Shown in pieces: positions 1 through 10,576 of a DNA stretch of 64,000 nucleotides. The notes beneath the pieces were generated by a model. That model was given only the letters and a program-made list of their open reading frames with translations, ran no database searches and was not told the DNA's origin. The DNA comes from Phytophthora sp. 'mugwort'. Taxonomy: Eukaryota > Oomycota > Peronosporomycetes > Peronosporales > Peronosporaceae. Made by a program: the position numbers and the translations under genes. The stretch spans positions 310,001 through 374,000 of the forward strand of contig JAUCEF010000016.1 in NCBI GenBank assembly GCA_033558025.1. Reading direction: 5' to 3'. The first letter of the stretch is position 1. Every line of letters begins with the position of its first letter.

Positions 1-1546
1 TCGTGGATCGAGAGCGATGTGTACAGTGGATGGAAGGGGACGCTCTTGAACACGGCATAAGAGGCGTGTTTAGCCGCGCCATCGACCAGTTTCCATCGTG
101 TTTTCGTGCTGCAGACCGGCGGGTTAACTTGAATAAGGCCCACGACTGGTGGAACAAAAGGTCGTCGCTGCAGCTTGCCCTCGGGGACGGTGGTCAGCGC
201 AAATATGCGCGTTCTGCAAGTGTGGGCCGCCATCTGATCATCCGCAAGGCTTCCAGCGGACGTGGCCGCAAGCTTGATGGCCACTGGGAATGGTTATACC
301 CATTACTACTAGCCGAGTTTCAGCGACTTCGCCGCGCTGGCCTCAAGCTTTCATCGCAGCTCCTAATAGACATAGCTATAACTATGGTTGAAGACAGCAG
401 CCATCTTCAGTTTAATGCAGCCTACACGTTTGGCGACAAACCGTTCAACTCTCTCATCACCCACCGTCGTATTCAAGACTTCACCCGAGCATCATAACAT
501 TGTGTACCGTAAGTTGAAAGGAAAAAAAACAAGTGAGCGAAGTTAAAATGGCCCAAATCGAGCAATCCATCGCGGTGCATCTCGGCAAACTGAACAGCAT
601 GTTTGACAGCGGAACTTTAAAACCTGAGCAGCAGTACAACATGGATGAGAGTCATTTCGTCATCGACTTGGACGATGGGAAGACGCTTGACTTTCGCGGT
701 GCATACAAGGTTAAATATCGCAGCATCATCTCGGATACTGCATATTGTTTGTATTTACGGTATTTTTTCCTAACCTGTATGTGTGTGTTAAATTTATTTC
801 CACTTATAATTTTATTTCACTTACGGTATTAGGACGAGAGGGTATTTCGATGCTGAGAGGAGGATCCAACTCGAAGATTTTTTGCCCGTTGCTTATATTC
901 AAGAACGCCAAGTCAAACTATCCGATAAATGGTCTCCCTGATACAGTAGACGGCGTAGCATATTGCTCGTCCCCCAGTGCTTTTATTAATAATGACCTCA
1001 TGTAAAAATGGCTGCATGAAGTCCGTTGCTGGGGTGCTGCTGGTCCGTTCGCAGCCGAGAGAGTGCTGTGGATGGATAACGCGAGTGGTCATGCGGGAGA
1101 TGATGTGCAGTCTACAGCAAAGCAGCTGAGGACAACCATCCGGTTTTCCCCACCTAACACTACCGAATATGTTCAGCCTGCTGATCGATTTTCGATTCAG
1201 CGAATCAAGGCACACTGGAGGCGTTTGTGCGAGCGTCGGAACATGGAGGCTATTCGACGTGGAGATTGGAAGCAGGGAGCAAAGTCATCGGGAGCGCTCG
1301 CTAATCCCGGCAAGCGTTTTTTCCTCGAGGCAGCTGCGGAGTGTATCCGTCTTGTTAACGCCGAAACGGACAAGAACAACCTCAACTGGGCGAGGGAAGT
1401 CAATAATGTTGTGCGGTTTAGACGTCGGAAGCAACGGTAAGTGGAACGTAGAGCAGCTTAGCAAACCATTGCAGGAGATAGTAGTCAAGTACCGCGCAGA
1501 CTTTGACCGAGGATACGAGGAGGCTAAAGTTTCAGCGTCAGTATAA
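1..1546 (+). pseudogene. pogo-type (DDE_1) transposase relic, copy A
   Basis: Three pieces in different frames form one degraded transposase. Positions 3-497 give an N-terminal DNA-binding-like region. Positions 533-730 carry the first catalytic block, with NMDESHFVIDLDDGKTL followed by a KYRSIISD stretch. Positions 1063-1440 carry the later block LWMDNASGHAGDD and then PPNTTEYVQPADRF, which are the second Asp block and the conserved PPN...QPAD segment of pogo/Tigger-type transposases. The tail (to about 1546) ends with a KWNVEQLSKPLQEIV-type C-terminus. Between the blocks the frame is lost (about 740-1060, AT-rich). In a live copy the protein would bind the element's terminal repeats and cut and paste it. 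Its closest relative in the window is the minus-strand relic at 28922-30130. Terminal inverted repeats were not found; the left end may lie outside the window. Confidence 0.8.
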
Positions 1547-1904
1547 GTGTGTAAATGATCTCCGGTCTACCCCATTATTAGTCATGCACCTATAATAGTC
1601 GTGTGCATGTACTTATTATGCATGCTTTTCGCGCTGGTCCCGATCACCATAATTAGTCAAGACATCACTAATTAAAGTGAAGGGTGTATATCTTTATGGT
1701 GTTGAATGCTATATATTGAGAAATATATTGCTCCTTTCGACGTAGTATGTTTCAATTACTATTTTGGAGCATAAGGTTGATAATCTTAGTACTACAGGTA
1801 TATGGAGACGATACTATTTTGAGCAACATACTCCGAAACAATAACACCATATATTATTTATCACAATTCATCGTTGCATGAGTGCTACTACTTGTACAGT
1901 ACGT
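1547..1904. other. AT-rich intergenic stretch, no gene seen
   Basis: About 360 bp of AT-rich DNA between the transposase relic and the amino-acid transporter. No coding frame or RNA gene is visible. It contains the upstream region of the transporter gene. Confidence 0.6.
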
Positions 1905-1906
1905 AA

Positions 1907-1922
1907 GCATTTTCCGCACTCG
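1907..1922 (+). promoter_or_regulatory. Possible oomycete initiator (Inr) of the amino-acid transporter
   Basis: The sequence GCATTTTCCGCACT is a partial match to the oomycete core promoter consensus GCTCATTYBNCAWTTT. It lies about 30 bp before the ATG at 1951. If it marks the transcription start, the upstream in-frame ATG at 1882 cannot be the start codon. Confidence 0.4.
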
Positions 1923-1950
1923 AGTGACTTGTCGGTGTCGGGACGACGCT

Positions 1951-3513
1951 ATGGACTGGAGTGCCGTCTATGACAACAGCGGCGAGGAGGCGGGCAACTG
2001 GGAGGACTACGGCGAGACGCGGTCGTCCCGCAATGCACACCGCTTACTGCACCGCCAAGCTTCGCTCCCCCTCGTTAAGCAGCAGGAAGCCAGCGCGCAG
2101 TACTCGCCCCTCGTCGCCTACGCTTTCACCGTTAACTACATCCTGGGCGTGGGCTCCCTGGGAATACCTTACGCGTTCTACCGAGCCGGCCTGGTGATGG
2201 GCAACGTCATGATCGTTCTGGTCACGCTGCTCTCCTACATGACGGTCATGTGGGTCTGCGAGAGCGTGGCCAGGGCACGTGAAGCCTTTGTCTTGAGCTT
2301 CCTGTTGGATGAGACGACGGCGCTCAAGTCCTTCTCATACTCCACTTCGGGCTCTACTTCAGGCAGGCAAACGCCTTCTACCTCTAGGAGCAGTGTGGCC
2401 ATGGAGTACAACGACTTTCCCGAGGTTACGCAGCTTTGTGACAGGTTCTTGGGGCCTCTAGGCTCCAAGATGTACCAAATCTCACTCCTAGGCCTCATGT
2501 ATGGGGGCCTAGTCGGGTACAGCCAAGTGTTCGTCAACACCTTCTTGACACAGGTGAACCACGTTGGAGACTGGGAGCTTAACAGTGTTCACGCAGCCAT
2601 TGTCTTCGCCTGCATTGTACTGCCGCTGTCCTGCTCGGATCTGACAGAGCAGATCTACGTTCAGCTGACCATGTCGGTGGTGCGCTTCGCGGCGCTGTTG
2701 ATTATGATTTTCAGTGCTACCTATGCGGTCTACGGAGACCCGTACGACAGTGGAGCAGTGCTCAAGCGCAACCCAGAGTCGGTGCCGTATATTAGTAATT
2801 TCTCGCTCGTGGATTTCTCCGGGTTCGGCGTCATGTTTAGCACGGGTGTGTTCTCGCAGTTGTTTCAACATTCGGTGCCGGGTTTGTTGGCACCACTAGG
2901 CGTGAAGAATCAGGAGAAGGCCGCAGCAATTTTCAGCAGTACTCTGCTTACTACGATGATGTTTTATATCGCGCTGGGGTCAATATGCTCGCTGTATTTT
3001 GGACCGAAGCTGGCTTCAAGTGTGAATTTGAACTGGGCCGAATTCACGTGGGGGATTAACGAATCGGTGACGCTTGTGCCGCTGTGGGCGAAGCTTTTGT
3101 CCATGATTGTCGTGGTATTTCCCGCACTCGATACCCTCAGCGTGTTCCCACTCATCTCGGTGACGCTTGGAGACAATATGGCTGCGGTGGTACCGAAGAG
3201 ATGGATGCGGGGTGGAAGGAGAGCCTCTTGGAAACTCTTGTGTCGATTTGGAGCAGCTTTACCTCCACTATTGATATCCATGTTTGTGGCGGACTTGTCC
3301 GTCACACTTCAGATTAGTGGACTGATGGGTATCTACGTTGCGTTTTTCGCGCCTGCGTTATTACAACTTCAAGCAAACCGTGAAATCCCGAATAGCAACG
3401 TCTACAGCGGTAAATTCAGTGGGATTGTGTATGTATACGGCGTGTTGGTATTTGGCACGCTCGCACTGCTAGTCCTGCTGTACCAGCTGATGCTTCAGAT
3501 CATTGGAAGATAA
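1951..3513 (+). CDS. Amino acid transporter, AAAP/SLC38-like family
   Basis: A 520-residue integral membrane protein predicted to move amino acids across the plasma or vacuolar membrane, probably by proton or sodium coupling as in the AAAP (Aa_trans) family. The substrate cannot be read from sequence. After a hydrophilic N-terminus (about 60 residues, rich in Asp, Glu, Arg) comes the typical first helix FTVNYILGVGSLGIPYAFYR, then about ten further hydrophobic segments. A Ser/Thr-rich hydrophilic loop lies at about residues 115-155. The last helices include GLMGIYVAFFAPALLQLQ. The frame is open back to an ATG at 1882, but I chose the ATG at 1951 because an initiator-like motif lies at about 1907-1922 and the extra 23 residues show nothing conserved. 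No intron is needed. An AATAAA lies about 60 bp after the stop (3572-3577). Family confidence is high, substrate unknown. Confidence 0.9.
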   Translation: MDWSAVYDNSGEEAGNWEDYGETRSSRNAHRLLHRQASLPLVKQQEASAQYSPLVAYAFTVNYILGVGSLGIPYAFYRAGLVMGNVMIVLVTLLSYMTVMWVCESVARAREAFVLSFLLDETTALKSFSYSTSGSTSGRQTPSTSRSSVAMEYNDFPEVTQLCDRFLGPLGSKMYQISLLGLMYGGLVGYSQVFVNTFLTQVNHVGDWELNSVHAAIVFACIVLPLSCSDLTEQIYVQLTMSVVRFAALLIMIFSATYAVYGDPYDSGAVLKRNPESVPYISNFSLVDFSGFGVMFSTGVFSQLFQHSVPGLLAPLGVKNQEKAAAIFSSTLLTTMMFYIALGSICSLYFGPKLASSVNLNWAEFTWGINESVTLVPLWAKLLSMIVVVFPALDTLSVFPLISVTLGDNMAAVVPKRWMRGGRRASWKLLCRFGAALPPLLISMFVADLSVTLQISGLMGIYVAFFAPALLQLQANREIPNSNVYSGKFSGIVYVYGVLVFGTLALLVLLYQLMLQIIGR

Positions 3514-3645
3514 ATGAGCAAGTCGGCGCTTTAATCTTCTGATTGCTTTTGTGAGGCTAGTGTACTTTTGGAATAAAAAAACTGCATGGAGAGCCACTCT
3601 GCATCAAGGAAGGCAGGAGGATGAATTCTGGGACGTGTTGCAGTC

Positions 3646-3755
3646 CCGAGTTCCGAGTATTTGTCCCCTCCCCGCTCGATTCACGGTGGCTGAGACGAAA
3701 ATGAATGATTATGTATTGACTTGAAATGCAGTGTCTGTTTTAATGCTTGCGATGA
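3646..3755. repeat. Direct repeat, copy 1 (PDR 3' end remnant)
   Basis: About 110 bp that recurs at 4056-4165 with moderate divergence. Shared stretches include GTCCCGAGT, CGAGTATTTGTC, GCTCGATTC, CGGTGGCTGAGA and AATGAATGATTATG. The right end runs into the stop codon of the ABC transporter relic at 3740-3814, so the repeat is probably a duplicated 3' flank of a lost PDR gene. Confidence 0.75.
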
Positions 3756-3814
3756 TTGATGTAGCGGCGGAGAAGCAGCATCAACACACAAAAGGTCACG
3801 ATCATTTTGACCAG
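3740..3814 (-). pseudogene. C-terminal relic of a PDR (ABCG) transporter
   Basis: On the minus strand this encodes LVKMIVTFCVLMLLLRRYIN followed by HRKH and a stop. It aligns without gaps, ending at the same point, with the last 24 residues of the intact PDR protein at 6189-10502 (which ends LRFINHLKR and stop). Nothing upstream of it still resembles the gene. It is the tail of a third PDR copy that has otherwise been deleted. Confidence 0.75.
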
Positions 3815-4055
3815 ATGCTGTGGTGACGGTTCTTCGGCTATAGTATATTGGTATACTTAATCACTTCTCGATCCACCAACGCAGTAGTCAAGCTTATCTA
3901 TGGAGCACAATTAGTATCTCCCCCAACTTCATACTTAATGCTCGATTAGAAATTTTGTCATGCATTTGCTATGTAAAATTCGCAGTTCCGTACTTGTTCA
4001 GTGCCGATGCGCGCTTAGCAAAGCACAAAGTTACAGGAAACAGGCGTTGACAGCG

Positions 4056-4165
4056 AGTCCCGAGTCCCGAGTATTTGTCGTCCACCCCCCTGCTCGATTC
4101 AACGGTGGCTGAGAATGAATGATTATGCATCGACTTAAAATGCAGTGTGTGTTTTAACGCTTGCG
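4056..4165. repeat. Direct repeat, copy 2
   Basis: Second copy of the 110-bp repeat at 3646-3755, in the same orientation. Its right end (GTTTTAACGCTTGCG) again matches the stop-codon region of the PDR genes, but the reading frame beyond it is no longer recognisable. Confidence 0.7.
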
Positions 4166-4237
4166 GGGGGACGGGGAAACGGCGTGGTGACGATTCTCCC
4201 GCTATTGCCACGCTTCATGCTAATGCTCTTCTCCCGT

Positions 4238-4513
4238 TCATATTTTCCCTCCTTCAGCGTCCAGCAACATTGGGAGCGCAAACACGATGAGTCGGCCTAA
4301 GTAGATGAATATCATCGAGATCTGCGAGATGATCATCCGAAGAACGCGGCGTAGTGCGAAGCGGTAGACGATGATGCCGAACAGCACAAAGACGTACGTC
4401 GAAGTACTAATTTTGGCAAACAATTTAATATTGGCGAAGAAGTACCACAAATGTACGTGTTTGAGGGCGCGATTACGGAAGAAAACGATGATTTCCTCGA
4501 TAGTTCCGGCCAT
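4238..4513 (-). CDS. Small hydrophobic open reading frame, function unknown
   Basis: A 91-residue frame with two to three hydrophobic stretches (around LWYFFANIKLF, VFVLFGIIVYRF and ISMIFIYLGRLIVFALPMLL) separated by basic residues. I do not recognise the family. It lies between a transporter relic and unexplained DNA, and could be a fragment of a larger membrane protein or a chance frame. No initiator motif was seen upstream. Confidence 0.25.
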   Translation of the reverse strand: MAGTIEEIIVFFRNRALKHVHLWYFFANIKLFAKISTSTYVFVLFGIIVYRFALRRVLRMIISQISMIFIYLGRLIVFALPMLLDAEGGKI

Positions 4514-6188
4514 ACCGATGCTTAGGACGGTATGACCCAGCTGACGAAGATCACATCACCCCGCCAGTTCACCTGGTGTTGTCGCAAGCCGTTCTTGGGT
4601 GGGTCGGTCCTCTAGGTGTATTGGAAGCAGAACGCTTGTAGAGAGTTAGAATAACCAGCAAATCAAAAACATAAGAATTAACTTGTTGGATCCAAGGTTT
4701 GTTTGACGACTGATCTCTTCCTTCACACCAGCGGGCAGTGTACCCTCCTATCTGTCGGTACGCCCGTAGCGATCGTTGCGTCACCCCTTCCTTCGCTCTA
4801 CCATTCCCTTCTCCTAATGTGAGCTGCTCCTGTGTAACCATGCTCCCATGACGTCCGTCCTTGCCGTCCAGCCGACCACCTCGCTCCTCCAGATTCGAAT
4901 CCCGTTCTTCAATGCCGTCAACTGGCGCATCGGTTCTGACGATCTGAGTCCGAGCCAACCGTGGGCGAGGGCCTAATTCGGGTCGCCTCATTTATCTTGC
5001 GACAGGGCTTCGCGCTCATCATCGTAGAGCTGTTCAGCCAGTAACTGCTCAGCTAACGTCGCTTCGCCCAGCGGACGGACAAGGCCGTGCCCCTGACGGT
5101 TGCCACCGTTCCTATTCGGAACAGTGTAACTCGTTCATGGTACGTGATGGCAGAACCGAAGACGATGCAGGCTGGTGAGGTTGTCTGCAGATATACCCCA
5201 GCATCAGAGATACGCCGTTGAGGCAAAACAAACTGTACTTCAAAGGACATTGACCCAAAACCCGCTTGGTGTCAAGTTTGAGCCCAGGATATAATCCAGT
5301 TTTTTTGGTTTTGCCATTGGCTGGAAATGCTTTTCTTCCTCCACTAATTTGGTATTAATTATCAACACAAATGAATACTACCAGTAATACTTGAGAATGT
5401 TCTCTGGATTTTATCCAGGGGTTAGGGCGATACGAGGGCCAGTACTAATCACTATAGAAACGAATAGCTTGTATATCTTTTTGCTTTTTCCCTACCTATT
5501 TGCCCCAAAACGTCCTTACATTATGGTACCTGTATGGATTGCATAATATCCGTTATGAACGTTGCTTGAGTCTTTTACGGTCAACCTTCGCGCAACTGAG
5601 CAACGATGAGAGCAGCAACATGCACATATTTCTTTAGAAAAAAACAAAGATTCTTGGGACGGTGGCGTGAGAAAGAGTTCTCAGCGGCATAGTTCCCGTG
5701 ATGACGCGTATCGAAAAAGGAGTGAAGATCAAAATGACTACTAGAACGTTCAATGTCACGGTAACTCAGGTGCCGCTCATACCAGCTTTCGCGATCACTA
5801 GCGACAAGTGCCAAGGACGAACTGAAAAAAATGGTTTGGGGCCATTGCGACATCCAACACGCCACAGTCCACAGCGGTCCTCGTTCTACGTTGCGGTGAC
5901 GTGAGTGAAAACAATGAAGCAGCTATATCTCATGGGAGCCGCTGGCATTAGAGTTCCTGCAATTCTTCAGACCGATAGACGAGGCCTGGCGAGAAACCCC
6001 GAGGTTGTTCAAGATGGAACGAAGTCATAACACTACATAAAAATCTAGAGCTTCTCCGTGCCTTGGCATGGCTTAGTTTGAGATCACCTTGAATGATATC
6101 AGTGGTAAGGAACAGTTGGAAATGCAACAGTACCTATATATTTTGTTTCAGTTCACAACAGTTCGGTCCTGCTGCCCTCATTCAGTTT
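4514..6188. other. Intergenic DNA, no gene recognised
   Basis: About 1.7 kb. It has two moderate minus-strand frames (5053-5250 and 4569-4991) without recognisable motifs. A minus-strand stretch at about 4990-5060 reads LAEQLLAEQLYDDEREALSQ, which looks protein-like, so a decayed element or gene may be present. The last 150 bp is the 3' flank of the PDR gene that follows. Confidence 0.4.
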
Positions 6189-9100
6189 TTAACGCTTGAG
6201 GTGGTTAATGAAGCGGAGTGAAATGAGCGCCAACACACGGAAGGCCACAATCAGGATGATCAGGATCATGGCATTTCTCCAAATGTCATCGTGCTTCATG
6301 TCGAATGTAACCTCAACGTACTGCTTCAGGGTCATGTCACCAATCGTGGGTGGTGCGTCCTGGAGTATATCACATCCATCTTTATCTCCTGAGCAGTCCC
6401 CAAAGATCAATGCAACCAGGATGGCAATACTGTACGTCGGTGGGGAGATCCAGTGAACCCACATGTAACCCGTCGGGATGCTGCCCGTGGGCGGGTTAAA
6501 GCCGGCGAACAGCATGAAGATGGAACTGAGAAGAGCTCCGAGGGTTGTCGCGACGGCTACACTCGGCAGCGCATACACCAGCAACTGACCGAGGTATACG
6601 AAGACCAAAGAGTTCATGGAAACCACGAGCCAGTAGTAAAAGAACGTAATGTAACCGGTAAAGCCGACGCTCGGGTAGAAGATGATCGTGAACAGAAGAG
6701 TCGAGAAGAAAATGTAAGGGATCTCCACCAGCGTACTAGCGATGAAATACCACAGCGCATTGTAAGTCTGCGACGCACGTTCACGGTAGAAGGCCGTGCG
6801 TTCGTCGGCAGCCACGGGCATGACGCTGTTAAAGCTGATAATACCCAAGAAGACAGTACTCACGAAAATCAGACCCACGCCTGCATTCGCTCCGCTGTAT
6901 GTGGAGTAGTCGGTGCCTTGATAGATAATGGCAAAGACACAGCCGAGCACGACGCTGATCATCAGACGCGTGAGGTTGTACGTCGGGGTGCGCCAGTACA
7001 TGCGGAAGAAGCGACGGCATAGTAGATCAAACTGAGTGGACGAGTTCGAGGCGCGCTTTGTGTCAAACGTGAGCTCCGGAAGGTGCGGCGACGGGTAAAG
7101 CACTCCTTCTTGGTCGAGATCCTCCTCCATCAAAGCCTTTTGGTCGCTCACTAAGAAGCGATCAGCAAAGTCCAATGGCTGCGACGGATCGGCACCGGCA
7201 GTAGCTTTGCCACCGCCAACACCAGCTCCGATACACTCGAGCATCCACGTAGCCGGGTTGTAACCGGGTCGAATTGGATTCACACCAGGGAAAGACTCAA
7301 AGTATTTGATCAGGTTCGTCGAGTCCTTGCCGAGCTCACCAAAGAACACCATGCGACCACCACGACGGAGAAGCAGCAGCGAGTCAAAGAGGTTGAACAC
7401 TTCCGTGCTAGGCTGATGGATCGTACACACGATAGTTCGACCAGAGTCAGCGATCTTGCGAACGCCGTTCATAATGAGCTTGGCAGAGCGAGCATCCAAA
7501 CCACTCGTCGGTTCGTCCATGAAAATGATGCTGGGCTGGGCTGCCAGCTCCACGCCAATCGTCACGCGCTTCATCTGCTCTGTGGACGACCCGCGGATGA
7601 TCTTGTCAGCGATAGGTCCGAGCTCCAACAGTTCAATGCATTCATCGACTGACTCCATCTTCTGAGCAGTAGAAACACTGGCGTCCTGACGCAGCATAGC
7701 CGAGAAGACGAGCGCTTCACGCACAGTAGCCGAGTCCGAGTGGATGTCCATCTGCTCGCAGTAACCTGTGCATCGACGGATAGCGAGGTCGCTGGCTGGA
7801 TGTCCATTGAGTAGAATTTTACCCTGAATTTTGCCTCCTGTCTTGCGTCCAGCGATGACGTCCATGAGCGTGGTCTTACCAGCACCGGATGATCCCATAA
7901 GTGCCGTCATGGTACCAGGCAGGGCGAATCCAGAGACGCCCTTGAGCAGGTCAATTTGTTCATCATTGGTGGCACCGGGAAGCGGAACTGAGTACCACAG
8001 ATCGTGGAAAGCGAGAGTCACGGGGACTGCGATACCGCGTCCAGTCGGTTGGATAGGAACACTGATGGTAGGGACTCCGCCTAGTACATCGTCAGCGTTA
8101 GTAATCTCGATGACGTTTTCGTGCTCCTTCGGGGTCGTCGGCATCTGACTGTAGGCCATTTGATCACGTACAGCTTGTTCCTCTTGCTCGACAATGGCGA
8201 CGTTCTCGGGGCTCTCGTAGCGCTTGTATTCCAGCATAAAGTACGCGCTCAAGACGAACACAAAGTAGCCAGCGATGAAGTAGATCCAACCGTACCAGAT
8301 CCATGCAGAGTCTGTCTGCATATCGAACACGCCGAGGCTGTATTTGCCCACAGTGAGATTGTACTGGACACAGTAATCAATGTCGTTGTAGACACACTCG
8401 TCGAACTTTGATGCTAGGTACTGATTGACACTGAGCGAACGGATGCACCAGGCAAGCGGGTCGATCCAGTAGATCCAAATGAGGTAGTCCGGGATATCGC
8501 CCTTTGAGATCAAAAAGCCACTAAACAGCATGAAAAAGAGCACGGCCACCATCATCAGAGGCTGAGCGATAGTCAAGTTCGGCGACGCTGCTGAGAGGAA
8601 GAAGAAGAAGTTTGTGAACCACATTTGGCACAGGAACAGCGTGACGAGGAACACGATGAAGCGGTCCACGTCGTCCACATAACCACCAAACCAGTAGGTA
8701 ATCGCACCAAAGAGGATAGTCTCGAGAAGACTCAAGGGGATCTGCGAAACAGACGTGGCCAGCACGTACGCGCTCGTCCGGAAGAAATTTGCGCCTCGTT
8801 GCTTGTAGAAAATCGACCGTGCGTCGATGTAGGTCGACACTTGCGACGCCTGGCTCATGGACAGGAACATGGCGACTGAGAAGAGCAGCCCCAGGATCAG
8901 TTGGCTGTTGGAGTCGTCCATTTGCCAGAAAGTAGAGCCGTAGAGTAGACCCATGACAATAATCATGATAGCTCGGCCCATGAGGTAAATCGTATCGCGT
9001 AATGTGAGAGTCACTTGGCGAGTCAACAGTGTCGACAAGTCTTCGTTAAACGTCTGGCGAAATGGCTTAAAGTCGGCAAACACCATCGACTCTTTCACTG

Positions 9101-10502
9101 GTGCCTCCAGGAGCTTCAAAGTGGTGTGGAAAATGCTCGATTCTTGGAAACGGGCCGCAAATTCCTCCGACTGGTACGGGACGTTTCCTCCAACGACGTA
9201 CGCGTCCTGCTTGTTTGTACCGAGATCAAGCAAGAAGTCGGCCACGTCCTTACGAGGTGGGCAATGGAACCCCATTTGCTCAAAGTAGGGCACGGCGTCC
9301 TCGCGCTTGCCGTGAAACATGATACTGCCCTCATTCATGAGAAGGACATCATCAAAGAGTTCAAACACCTCGGGCGACGGCTGCAGCAGGGAGATCACGA
9401 CTGTGGCGTTGAAGTTACGCGCGGCACTCTTCATAGACTTGCAGATATCGTACGTGGCAGCACTGTCCAGACCCGTGCTGATCTCGTCAAGCAGTTGCAG
9501 ACGCTTCAAACCGAACATCATTTCGCCCGTCGTGACACGCTTGCGTTCACCACCAGACACACCACGGAGCATGGCGTTCCCCACGACCGTATCCTTACAG
9601 TTGTCAAGCCCAAGCTTCTTAACCGTGACATCCGGCGCGAACTGGTGGTGTGCATGAAGAACCTCCACAGCATGGTCGTGCTGCTCTGGCGTGCAGTTCT
9701 TGAGTGCCTCCATGGCCCACGGCTCCATGCCAGCCCCGGCGCAACACTTGTGAGCAAACTCGAACGTTTCTTGGACGGTCAACCGAGGGTAATGGTCGTC
9801 AATTTGGTTGGCGTACGCGACATAACGCGGCAGCACGTCGAGCAGATTGCTGCGGTCCTTGCCATTATAGTCGATCTCACCGTTCAGCGTAATGTTCGTG
9901 TCCATGTGGAACCGGTTCGCGAGCACCTTCATGAGCGACGACTTGCCCGATCCAGGCTGACCCAAGACGAGTGTGATACGACCAGGCCGGAACACGCCGC
10001 TGATTCCACGCAGGATCTTCTTGTCCACCGTCATCTTGTTGGAACTGCAGCACACGTTGCTGATACCTTGCTGCATCTGGTTGATCAGCGTCGGTACTTC
10101 CAGCTCGCCACCTTTGATCATCGGTACTTCGGCCGACAATTCAAGATTACGAAATCGAACTTCGAGTCCGGGAATCGGTTGGCCTAAGGCGTTTTCAATG
10201 ACCGCTGACAAAGTCGAGTTCATCGTGAATACACCGTCTGCCATCAAGGCGTCGGCACTTGTGAGGTCCTCCTTGGTGAGCTGCTGTGGCTCCGGGAACA
10301 TGCTCACGGTACGCGGGAGTCTGTCGTAGTCCCCCATGGAGCTGCTGGAACTGAGGCGACGAGAGCTAAATCGGGGCAAACGGTACGTCGACACACGGGG
10401 TTTCATTTCCGGTACGACATCACCCACACTCCGGTTGTCGTCTGTATCGCTGGTGGCGGTGGGATATCCCACTACGGGGTTATCAATGTTGTGCCCCTCC
10501 AT
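6189..10502 (-). CDS. PDR-type ABC transporter (ABCG full-size), copy 1
   Basis: A 1437-residue full-size pump with the reversed order NBD1-TMD1-NBD2-TMD2 of the pleiotropic drug resistance (ABCG) family. Members export lipids and small hydrophobic compounds across the plasma membrane with ATP. In plant-associated oomycetes they are candidates for fungicide or plant-compound efflux (inference). NBD1 has Walker A GQPGSGKS at residues 181-188, signature VSGGERKR at about 314 and Walker B LQLLDEISTGLDSA; its switch region reads LLQPSPE with Gln in place of His, as usual for this family. NBD2 has Walker A GSSGAGKTT at about 869, a degenerate signature STEQMKR, Walker B IIFMDEPTSGLD and a normal His in TIHQPSTE. 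Each transmembrane domain has about six helices. The N-terminus has a Ser/Arg-rich patch (RLPRFSSRRLSSSSS). The Walker A lysine of NBD1 is intact, unlike many fungal PDR pumps. An initiator motif lies 57-74 bp upstream. It sits in tandem with copy 2. Confidence 0.95.
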   Translation of the reverse strand: MEGHNIDNPVVGYPTATSDTDDNRSVGDVVPEMKPRVSTYRLPRFSSRRLSSSSSMGDYDRLPRTVSMFPEPQQLTKEDLTSADALMADGVFTMNSTLSAVIENALGQPIPGLEVRFRNLELSAEVPMIKGGELEVPTLINQMQQGISNVCCSSNKMTVDKKILRGISGVFRPGRITLVLGQPGSGKSSLMKVLANRFHMDTNITLNGEIDYNGKDRSNLLDVLPRYVAYANQIDDHYPRLTVQETFEFAHKCCAGAGMEPWAMEALKNCTPEQHDHAVEVLHAHHQFAPDVTVKKLGLDNCKDTVVGNAMLRGVSGGERKRVTTGEMMFGLKRLQLLDEISTGLDSAATYDICKSMKSAARNFNATVVISLLQPSPEVFELFDDVLLMNEGSIMFHGKREDAVPYFEQMGFHCPPRKDVADFLLDLGTNKQDAYVVGGNVPYQSEEFAARFQESSIFHTTLKLLEAPVKESMVFADFKPFRQTFNEDLSTLLTRQVTLTLRDTIYLMGRAIMIIVMGLLYGSTFWQMDDSNSQLILGLLFSVAMFLSMSQASQVSTYIDARSIFYKQRGANFFRTSAYVLATSVSQIPLSLLETILFGAITYWFGGYVDDVDRFIVFLVTLFLCQMWFTNFFFFLSAASPNLTIAQPLMMVAVLFFMLFSGFLISKGDIPDYLIWIYWIDPLAWCIRSLSVNQYLASKFDECVYNDIDYCVQYNLTVGKYSLGVFDMQTDSAWIWYGWIYFIAGYFVFVLSAYFMLEYKRYESPENVAIVEQEEQAVRDQMAYSQMPTTPKEHENVIEITNADDVLGGVPTISVPIQPTGRGIAVPVTLAFHDLWYSVPLPGATNDEQIDLLKGVSGFALPGTMTALMGSSGAGKTTLMDVIAGRKTGGKIQGKILLNGHPASDLAIRRCTGYCEQMDIHSDSATVREALVFSAMLRQDASVSTAQKMESVDECIELLELGPIADKIIRGSSTEQMKRVTIGVELAAQPSIIFMDEPTSGLDARSAKLIMNGVRKIADSGRTIVCTIHQPSTEVFNLFDSLLLLRRGGRMVFFGELGKDSTNLIKYFESFPGVNPIRPGYNPATWMLECIGAGVGGGKATAGADPSQPLDFADRFLVSDQKALMEEDLDQEGVLYPSPHLPELTFDTKRASNSSTQFDLLCRRFFRMYWRTPTYNLTRLMISVVLGCVFAIIYQGTDYSTYSGANAGVGLIFVSTVFLGIISFNSVMPVAADERTAFYRERASQTYNALWYFIASTLVEIPYIFFSTLLFTIIFYPSVGFTGYITFFYYWLVVSMNSLVFVYLGQLLVYALPSVAVATTLGALLSSIFMLFAGFNPPTGSIPTGYMWVHWISPPTYSIAILVALIFGDCSGDKDGCDILQDAPPTIGDMTLKQYVEVTFDMKHDDIWRNAMILIILIVAFRVLALISLRFINHLKR
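7286..7760. repeat. Tract identical to PDR copy 2 (gene conversion tract, copy 1)
   Basis: By eye these 475 bp match 13455-13929 base for base. Flanking parts of the two genes differ at many positions. Scattered differences begin right after 7760, and similarity stays high to about 7900. The tract covers most of NBD2, from after Walker A to beyond Walker B and the switch His. Confidence 0.85.
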
Positions 10503-10558
10503 CGAAATGAAAGATTGGGGGCGAACTGGTGGCGAAGCGCGTTGCTCGACAAAAGGAG

Positions 10559-10576
10559 AATTTGGAAATGAAGCTT
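10559..10576 (-). promoter_or_regulatory. Oomycete initiator-like motif of PDR copy 1
   Basis: On the minus strand the sequence reads GCTTCATTTCCAAATTC, matching most positions of the oomycete initiator consensus GCTCATTYBNCAWTTT. It is about 60 bp before the ATG, the usual short 5' leader. Confidence 0.65.

Noticed and set aside
4569..4991. 140-codon minus-strand frame as a gene
   Set aside because: Charged low-complexity sequence without a domain; neighbouring frames suggest decayed DNA.
9015..10187. 390-codon plus-strand frame opposite PDR copy 1
   Set aside because: Antisense shadow of the strongly conserved NBD1 region; no independent motif or promoter.
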